This document shows, piece by piece, positions 1-4,369 of a stretch of 5,824 nucleotides of DNA. The notes under the pieces are model-generated. The model saw only the letters and a program-made list of their open reading frames with translations, did no database searches and was not told where the DNA came from. This stretch comes from an uncultured Alphaproteobacteria bacterium. GTDB lineage: Bacteria > Pseudomonadota > Alphaproteobacteria > Rickettsiales > UBA1997. Where the stretch lies: contig CAILUF010000267.1 in NCBI GenBank assembly GCA_903837365.1, forward strand, positions 1 through 5,824. Direction: 5' to 3'. The position numbers were made by a program, and so were the translations under genes. Every line of letters starts with the position of its first letter. Position 1 is the stretch's first letter.

Positions 1-19
1 ATTTTTCTAATTATTTTTT

Positions 20-2458
20 ATGAAAAGCAATACCTCATCATCTTTTGCAAATCAAATACTGGTCCAATCTCAACCCTTTCCCCCTAAAGAGTTAGAAGAT
101 AATATATTTTTTTCAAAAAATACTAAAATTGCTGGACGCAACGGAATCAATGAATTGTGGGTTTTTTATTCAAAAATAGGGGCGAAAATAGATCGCTATT
201 ATCAACTTCATTTATCTGCTCATGCTAATAAAGTAATTTTAATTGTTAATCAAGAAGAAGGTTGGAGTGATGATTTTGATGATATTGAACAGATTATTGA
301 TTCTTTAAAAAAGAAAGCTTTACAAGATGCAAATAGTCAAGAATGTTTTTATAGAATATTTATGCTGGGCAATATCTATGCCAGTGTTAAAACAGCTCGA
401 TATAATCTAATCAATATATTAAATACATTTGAAGAAATTAGAAAAATTAATGATTCTAAAATTAATGAATCTAATCATGATCAAAACCCTAATGTAGAAA
501 CATATTTTAATGAATTTATTGAGATGGCGAGAGATTGTTTAAAGCGTTTTGCCGTGAAAAATGTAAAAAATTCTCCATTTGAAAAGTCACCAGGTGATGG
601 TGTGAATAGATTACCCTCATCTCCTAATGAAGAAGTTTCGTCTGAATCTGGTGGATCTCCAATTTCGTCAGATGGAAAAGTTTCACCTCCTGAATCTGGT
701 GGATCTCCGATTTCGACGGATGGGGAAAATTCGTCTAAAACAACTCTACCCGCAATTTCTCCAGTTCTGGAAATAGGCGGTAATGAAATGGCTCAATATT
801 TAAATTTATCAGTATCATCTATAGACCAATCTATTTTTGATGAAGTTAGTAAAAGTCAAAGAAACTCTCCAGAAAAATTGCCACACATTTTTGAATATGA
901 GCGTAAAGAAGATATTGATTTCTCTGAAAAAAATTACCACATTTACAATTCAAAAGATTCTCCAGATGAAATTACTAAGATTTCAAAATTAGTAAGTGAT
1001 AATCCTGATGATCTTATTGATGATAATCAGGCGATTAAGTCAAGCGTTCAAGATTCTATAAAATCAGCGATAACTGAATTTAATAATGATGAAGCAACAA
1101 AACTTAAATCTTACAAATATTTGCTAATTGCTATATATTCTCAAGGAGTTAATAAAAATGAACAATATAAAAAATTTTTAAAATCGGTAAATGCGGATTT
1201 AAAAAAGCCAGAACAATTAATTTACAGTGACGCTAAAAAACTATCTCTAATTTTTCAAGAAAAATCTGATTCAGCTAAAGTTTTTACCGGACGAATTCAA
1301 GAAGATTCAAATGCCAGATTAGTTGGAATGCGCACAAAAAGAATACCGCTAGAACTTTTACTTGAAACTGCAAAACAAGATCTAGGAAAAAGTGATTTTG
1401 ATGAACTAAACAATTTTAAAAAAACAATTAAGACAATTAAAGGACAATTTGAAATGCCTTCCATCCATTTCTCTTCGAGAAAAGAACCAATAGCTGGAAA
1501 TCAATCATTATCGCAATCGCCAATTTCTTCTGCATCATCATCACTAAGTTCTCTTGGGTCATCGTCGCTAAGTCCTCTTGGGTCATCGTCGCTAAGTCCT
1601 CTTGGGTTATCGCCACCAAGTTCTCCTGAATCATCGTCGCTAAGTCCTCTTGGGTTATCGCCACCAAGTTCTCCTGAATCATTGCCACCAAGTTCTCCTG
1701 AATCATCGCCACCAAGTTCTCCTGAATCATCGCCAGATTGTCGTAAATTATTTCCTTCACCAACTGCATCGCCACCCGCATCACGATCACGATCATTATC
1801 GCCATCACGATCGCTATCGCTATCGTTATCGCCATTGCCATTGCCATTGCTATTGCGATCTACATCGCAATCACTATCACCATCATCTCAGTCTCAATTG
1901 CGTTCACGATCATTATCGCCAAGAAAATTAAGACCAACATCCAAATCACCATCCCAATCCAAATTACTATTCCAAGAAACACAACCCCAAAATCAATATT
2001 CAGAATCTATTGATGCGCCTGGAGTTGCACCTGGAGTAGAAAATTGCCATCCAAATCAACGATCTTCAAATGCAATTCCAATAAATCCTCTAAATCCTCG
2101 CGCTTCTTCGCCAATTCATAAGCCAGTATCGCCAGCTCTTCAATCAAGTTTTTTAAATCACCAAGTAAAAAAAAATCCTTTCATGAGCAGTAAAGCTAAT
2201 ATACAACCAACCCAATCCCTTGGGGGATCAAAAGCAAGTAAGTTGCCAATTCATTATTTAACTAGACCGGGAGTATTGTCAACTCAATCACATCGAGGTT
2301 TTTTCAGGAGTTTAGCGCAAAGAGCTAAAGTTTTTTTGATGGGAGTCGAAGAGTCGCCAGCTCAAGGTTCTGTCAAAAGAGGAGTGCCATCAACTCAACC
2401 TTTTAATCGCGTTGGAAGGTCTCGTTCTATGTGGGCAAATTGCGTGGAAAGACGTTAG
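20..2458 (+). CDS. Unknown 812-residue protein with a conserved central domain and a long Ser/Pro-rich repeat tail
   Basis: I do not recognise this protein and assign no function. Residues 1-180 look folded and largely helical, with an aromatic/hydrophobic patch near 45-75 (ELWVFYSKIG, VILIVNQ). Residues 185-245 are a Ser/Pro/Gly linker with two 16-residue repeats. Residues 343-478 form a domain shared with the gene at 2850, with FTGR at 422-425 and VGMRTKRIPL at 435-444. From about 500 the chain is low-complexity: eight 8-residue Ser/Pro/Leu repeats (506-569), then alternating Ser-x dipeptides including SRSRSLSPSRS (587 to about 634), then a Pro/Ser/Asn/Gln-rich stretch. The last 70 residues are basic and carry GVLSTQ (751) and GVPSTQ (788). 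No signal peptide or membrane helix is apparent. The ATG at 20 has no Shine-Dalgarno sequence, and only 19 upstream bases are visible, so the start is likely but not proven. The open frame of 812 codons and the conserved domain support a real gene. Disorder and the basic end would fit a secreted effector, but that is inference. Confidence 0.88.
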   Translation: MKSNTSSSFANQILVQSQPFPPKELEDNIFFSKNTKIAGRNGINELWVFYSKIGAKIDRYYQLHLSAHANKVILIVNQEEGWSDDFDDIEQIIDSLKKKALQDANSQECFYRIFMLGNIYASVKTARYNLINILNTFEEIRKINDSKINESNHDQNPNVETYFNEFIEMARDCLKRFAVKNVKNSPFEKSPGDGVNRLPSSPNEEVSSESGGSPISSDGKVSPPESGGSPISTDGENSSKTTLPAISPVLEIGGNEMAQYLNLSVSSIDQSIFDEVSKSQRNSPEKLPHIFEYERKEDIDFSEKNYHIYNSKDSPDEITKISKLVSDNPDDLIDDNQAIKSSVQDSIKSAITEFNNDEATKLKSYKYLLIAIYSQGVNKNEQYKKFLKSVNADLKKPEQLIYSDAKKLSLIFQEKSDSAKVFTGRIQEDSNARLVGMRTKRIPLELLLETAKQDLGKSDFDELNNFKKTIKTIKGQFEMPSIHFSSRKEPIAGNQSLSQSPISSASSSLSSLGSSSLSPLGSSSLSPLGLSPPSSPESSSLSPLGLSPPSSPESLPPSSPESSPPSSPESSPDCRKLFPSPTASPPASRSRSLSPSRSLSLSLSPLPLPLLLRSTSQSLSPSSQSQLRSRSLSPRKLRPTSKSPSQSKLLFQETQPQNQYSESIDAPGVAPGVENCHPNQRSSNAIPINPLNPRASSPIHKPVSPALQSSFLNHQVKKNPFMSSKANIQPTQSLGGSKASKLPIHYLTRPGVLSTQSHRGFFRSLAQRAKVFLMGVEESPAQGSVKRGVPSTQPFNRVGRSRSMWANCVERR
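638..733 (+). repeat. Two tandem 48-bp in-frame repeats (ESGGSPIS motif)
   Basis: Two adjacent copies of 16 codons (638-685 and 686-733) encode residues 207-222 and 223-238 of the first protein. Both contain ESGGSPIS followed by S/T-D-G. The DNA core GAATCTGGTGGATCTCC is identical in both, at 644 and 692. The copies lie in the linker just ahead of the conserved domain and look like a local duplication in disordered sequence. Confidence 0.85.
1046..1453 (+). other. Region encoding conserved paralogous domain, copy 1 (residues 343-478)
   Basis: This segment encodes the part of the first protein that aligns with residues 246-378 of the protein at 2850. By hand alignment, block 1 (Y367-E381) is identical at 10 of 15 positions, block 2 (Y402-E428) at 14 of 27, and block 3 (V435-K452) at 14 of 18, including ten consecutive identities in VGMRTKRIPL. 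Gaps of two and four residues separate the blocks. The segment is mostly predicted-helical in character and basic around block 3. I know of no named family with these motifs and propose no activity. Confidence 0.85.
1535..1726 (+). repeat. 24-bp tandem repeat, eight in-frame units of two types
   Basis: Eight units of exactly 24 bp start in codon phase at 1535, 1559, 1583, 1607, 1631, 1655, 1679 and 1703. A ninth copy breaks off after about nine bases (1727-1735). Type A encodes SSSLSPLG (units 1-3 and 5; unit 1 reads SSSLSSLG). Type B encodes LSPPSSPE or variants starting SL or SS (units 4, 6, 7, 8). The order is A A A B A B B B. Units 3+4 and 5+6 are identical, so 48 bp is repeated exactly. 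Gain or loss of units keeps the reading frame, so copy number is likely to vary between strains. Confidence 0.95.
1781..1921 (+). repeat. Degenerate 6-bp repeat coding Ser-x dipeptides (SR/SL/SP/PL)
   Basis: Two-codon periodicity, typically TCN followed by CGA, CTA, TTA or CCA, gives alternating Ser-Arg, Ser-Leu and Ser-Pro from residue 588 to about 634. CCATTG occurs three times in tandem at 1832-1849 (PLPLPL). The 18-mer TCACGATCATTATCGCCA occurs exactly at 1787-1804 and 1904-1921, each encoding SRSLSP. This is low-complexity coding DNA that probably grew by slippage. The product is disordered-looking and superficially resembles eukaryotic SR-rich segments. Confidence 0.85.
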
Positions 2459-2473
2459 TCATTTATTAAAGAA

Positions 2474-2517
2474 GAAATCAATTAATTAGCTTTTCTACTA
2501 AGAGATTAATTGAGTTT
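2474..2517 (+). terminator. Weak A+T-rich hairpin after the first gene, possible terminator
   Basis: TCAATTAAT (2478-2486) is the reverse complement of ATTAATTGA (2505-2513). TTAG (2486-2489) can pair with CTAA (2498-2501) inside it. Partial pairing continues outward across one mismatch. The hairpin starts about 16 bases after the stop codon, which fits a terminator, but the stem has almost no G-C pairs and no proper T tract follows. Chance pairing in A+T-rich DNA is a real alternative. Confidence 0.35.
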
Positions 2518-2532
2518 ATAGACATTATTGCT

Positions 2533-2642
2533 ATGATAAAATTTACGCAGTTATACAAGTGCGCCATTATAAAATTTACATTATAAAATTTATATAAAGT
2601 TTGCACCATTATAAAATTTATGCCATTACATTATCACATTTA
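2533..2642 (+). repeat. Cluster of 13-bp intergenic repeats ATTATAAAATTTA
   Basis: ATTATAAAATTTA occurs exactly at 2566-2578, 2580-2592 and 2608-2620. A one-mismatch copy lies at 2533-2545, and a two-mismatch copy (ATTATCACATTTA) at 2630-2642. Two copies extend leftward to GC-x-CCATTATAAAATTTA (2561 and 2603), 42 bases apart. The three exact copies start 14 and 28 bases apart. The spacing suggests repeated binding sites or remnants of a tandem duplication. Low sequence complexity makes function uncertain. Confidence 0.75.
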
Positions 2643-2753
2643 CAAAAACAATTAAAGCTTCAGGCTCTAAGTTATCAAGAGTTTAACAATTTCCAATTCG
2701 CAATACATTATTTAAAAATTAAGCAAAATATTTCATCAATTCAACTTTAAAAA

Positions 2754-2762
2754 TGTTATAAT
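2754..2762 (+). promoter_or_regulatory. Extended -10 promoter candidate for the gene at 2850
   Basis: TGTTATAAT matches an extended -10 element (TG-N-TATAAT) exactly. No good -35 hexamer is seen 16-18 bases upstream, which extended -10 promoters can tolerate. Transcription would begin near 2769 and leave a leader of about 80 bases. In DNA this A+T-rich a TATAAT is expected by chance fairly often; the TG dinucleotide is the distinguishing point. Confidence 0.4.
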
Positions 2763-2821
2763 TTAAAACAACTCAAAATGTTTACTTGAAGTTAAACAAA
2801 CAAAATCATTATTTAGCATAA

Positions 2822-2827
2822 TATAAT
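2822..2827 (+). promoter_or_regulatory. Second -10-like hexamer close to the start at 2850
   Basis: A perfect TATAAT sits 22 bases before the ATG, within an A/T run. The sequence 17 bases upstream (AACAAA) is a poor -35, and the better TTGAAG at 2786-2791 is too far away at 30 bases. If used, it would give a very short leader of about 15 bases. It is a weaker candidate than the extended -10 at 2754. Confidence 0.25.
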
Positions 2828-2849
2828 ATTATTTTAATTTGTATTTGTT

Positions 2850-4190
2850 ATGACTGGAACAAGCAGTGATTTAACCCCCGGTGGTTTAACCCCTCATAGG
2901 GCGCCGACAAGTAGAACGATTACGGCAACTGCCAATGAGGTGGTGGAAAAAATGAAGAAGATAGACGATGTTTTTAGTTTGATAACTAAATCACAACATA
3001 ATTCTATAGATGCCAAGACTATCCTTGAAATTATTTTTGACAATAATGAAGTTGAACAAAATCCTGGTCAAGATATAATTCAAAATCTTAAAAGTTTTGA
3101 AATAGAGTATGGCACTACCAAAGCTTCTGATGAAATTTTTAAACAATATGAAATATTATATTTTTTTGAGAAATTAAAAGACAAAGTAAATACTTCTTCA
3201 CCACAACCGGATCAGGCAAATGCTATACAACAGGATCAGGCTGCTATTAAAGATCAAAAAAAAATTGATAATTTACACACACAACTTGAATTAGTTCTAA
3301 ATAAACTTAACCTCCTAAAATATAGCTATATATACGAAGATCCTGATCCTGAGACTATCTCAATTAATAAAAAAAAATATTATACTTTAAAAAGCAATAA
3401 TAAAGAATATTATACTCATGATAAAGAAAAGAACGAAATAGCTGATAGAACTAAAATTGCATATTCACCAACTCCTGATGGGTCCTCAAAAACAAGCAGT
3501 GATGGCACTAATCAGCATGATAATCCTCCACAACTTTCACCTCGTTTTCCTAATAAAAAAATAACTGGAGAGGCATCGAAATGCGTAATGGATGCTATGA
3601 GAGAATCAATTAAATCATTTAGTAATCAATCAGCTTTTACTAAACTTACATATTTTTTAATAGCTATCAAACTTCAAGGAATCAATAATAATGAAAAAAA
3701 TTTTAATAAACTTTTACGTGAAAGTGGAGAAAATTTTGGTGATTCAAATTATAAAGATGCAAAACAAATTTCTAAATTATTTCAAGAGCAAAGTAAAGAA
3801 ATTGGGCTTTTTACGGGCCGAGTTAGCGAATACCACCCAAATATCGAGGAAAGTAAAATAGTAGGTATGCGCACCAAAAGAATTCCCTTAGTTTTAGTTA
3901 TGGAACTTGCAAAAGAAATGTTAAAACCTCAAGAACTTAATTTATTTAAAGGTATTAAAAATAATATATTCGAAGAATCGCTAGATAAATATCCTCATCC
4001 TCCAGTTCCAGTTGGGAGAAGACGTAATCCATCTTCACGCCAAGAAGGAAATCCAGTCATAGATAATTCTCGGCCACAGCCAATGGAGCCAAGTGATTCG
4101 TTAACTACAGATTCAACTTTACCCTCATCAACTTTAACTCCGGACATTAGTAATAATGGGTCCAGATCTTCATCCTCTCTTACCCAATAA
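2850..4190 (+). CDS. Unknown 446-residue protein, paralogous to the first gene over one domain
   Basis: I do not recognise this protein and give no function. Residues 1-30 are Thr/Pro-rich (DLTPGGLTP). Residues 30-115 look helical and acidic. Residues 139-156 have hydrophobic residues at 139, 142, 146, 149, 153 and 156, a clean a/d heptad pattern for a short coiled coil. A Tyr-Tyr-Thr repeat occurs at 177-179 and 187-189. A Ser/Pro/Asp linker (207-235) leads to the domain shared with the gene at 20 (residues 246-378: LIAI at 270-273, FTGR at 321-324, VGMRTKRIPL at 338-347). The last 65 residues are Pro/Ser/Thr-rich. No signal peptide or membrane helix is seen. An in-frame TAA lies five codons upstream of the ATG, and no Shine-Dalgarno precedes it. 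The ATG at 2952 (codon 35) has GAGGTG nine bases upstream and could be the true start, giving 412 residues. Arginine codons are AGA/AGG in 8 of 15 cases against 7 of 27 in dnaB. Confidence 0.87.
   Translation: MTGTSSDLTPGGLTPHRAPTSRTITATANEVVEKMKKIDDVFSLITKSQHNSIDAKTILEIIFDNNEVEQNPGQDIIQNLKSFEIEYGTTKASDEIFKQYEILYFFEKLKDKVNTSSPQPDQANAIQQDQAAIKDQKKIDNLHTQLELVLNKLNLLKYSYIYEDPDPETISINKKKYYTLKSNNKEYYTHDKEKNEIADRTKIAYSPTPDGSSKTSSDGTNQHDNPPQLSPRFPNKKITGEASKCVMDAMRESIKSFSNQSAFTKLTYFLIAIKLQGINNNEKNFNKLLRESGENFGDSNYKDAKQISKLFQEQSKEIGLFTGRVSEYHPNIEESKIVGMRTKRIPLVLVMELAKEMLKPQELNLFKGIKNNIFEESLDKYPHPPVPVGRRRNPSSRQEGNPVIDNSRPQPMEPSDSLTTDSTLPSSTLTPDISNNGSRSSSSLTQ
2937..2954 (+). promoter_or_regulatory. Possible internal Shine-Dalgarno and alternative start at codon 35
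   Basis: GAGGTG (2937-2942) is complementary to the usual 16S rRNA tail and stands nine bases before an in-frame ATG at 2952. The annotated ATG at 2850 has no such site. The match also encodes Glu-Val in frame, so it may be coincidental. Confidence 0.3.
3585..3983 (+). other. Region encoding conserved paralogous domain, copy 2 (residues 246-378)
   Basis: This is the counterpart of residues 343-478 of the first protein, with the same three blocks in the same order: Y268-E282, Y301-E327 and V338-K355. The codons for VGMRTKRIPL differ from the first gene at six of ten positions, all silently, so the identity is not the result of a recent copying event. The domain is flanked on both sides by low-complexity linkers, as in the first protein. 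Confidence 0.85.
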
Positions 4191-4191
4191 C

Positions 4192-4205
4192 ATCATGAAG
4201 ATGAT
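4192..4205 (+). terminator. Very small hairpin just after the second gene
   Basis: ATCAT (4192-4196) and ATGAT (4201-4205) can pair around a GAAG loop, starting two bases after the TAA. A run of five T follows about 16 bases later (4221-4225). The stem is only five A+T-rich pairs, so this is a weak terminator candidate at best. Confidence 0.2.
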
Positions 4206-4292
4206 TAACAAAAGTTATAGTTTTTAAGTTTATTATTTCCTAAATCAAAAGCAGATTTTGAATATAAATTTTAAGCCTGAAAATTTTGATGG

Positions 4293-4320
4293 TTGCAAGT
4301 TAGTAAGTTTTTTTTAAGAT
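4293..4320 (+). promoter_or_regulatory. Candidate dnaB promoter
   Basis: TTGCAA (4293-4298, four of six to the -35 consensus) and TAAGAT (4315-4320, four of six to the -10 consensus) are separated by 16 bases. Transcription would start near 4327 and give a leader of about 43 bases before dnaB. The match is modest, and other A+T hexamers in the spacer (TATAGT at 4216, TATAAA at 4263) cannot be excluded. Confidence 0.35.
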
Positions 4321-4356
4321 TATTTTTTAACAAAAATCTCATTTAAAAAATTAAAC

Positions 4357-4369
4357 ATGGCTAGGTAAA
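4357..4369 (+). promoter_or_regulatory. Three-codon minigene overlapping the dnaB ribosome-binding site
   Basis: ATG GCT AGG TAA (4357-4368) is a complete three-codon frame ending one base before the dnaB ATG. Its AGG codon (4363-4365) is also the only Shine-Dalgarno-like sequence for dnaB, four bases upstream of that start. Ribosomes finishing the minigene could restart at dnaB. It may equally be a chance ATG. Confidence 0.3.

Larger units (their letters stand above)
2459..2849. other. 391-base A+T-rich intergenic spacer
   Basis: No open frame of useful length lies between the TAG of the first gene and the ATG at 2850, and nothing resembles a tRNA or other structured RNA gene. The spacer contains a hairpin near 2474-2517, a cluster of 13-bp repeats at 2533-2642, and promoter-like hexamers at 2754-2762 and 2822-2827. 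I see nothing further in 2643-2753. The length suggests that the two unknown genes are transcribed separately. Confidence 0.8.

Noticed and set aside
1437..1847. Minus-strand open frame of 136 codons with MIQENLVA-type repeats and a hydrophobic Met/Ala/Ile start
   Set aside because: It is the complement of the 24-bp and 6-bp repeats. These lack stops in several frames, so the regular peptide is a by-product of the repeat DNA. It lies wholly inside the first gene.
1535..1921. Possible CRISPR array
   Set aside because: The units are contiguous with no unique spacers, are in codon phase, and no cas gene is nearby. They are coding tandem repeats.
1650..1931. Plus-strand frame of 93 codons with a His/Tyr/Arg-rich, metal-binding-like peptide
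   Set aside because: It is a shifted reading of the same 6-bp repeats inside the first gene. No ribosome-binding site or independent conservation supports it.
2533..2642. Replication origin with iterons, suggested by nearness to dnaB
   Set aside because: There is no DnaA box, partition gene or initiator gene, and dnaB location does not mark origins in bacterial chromosomes. Only the repeats themselves are supported.
20..4190. The two unknown genes and dnaB as one operon
   Set aside because: Spacers of 391 and 179 bases, with promoter-like sites and weak hairpins, argue against co-transcription. Codon use also differs between dnaB and the second unknown gene.
4318..4338. Hairpin between GAT-TTTTT and AAAAA-ATC before dnaB
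   Set aside because: It needs a bulge and consists almost only of A-T pairs in an A/T-run region, so it is not distinguishable from chance.
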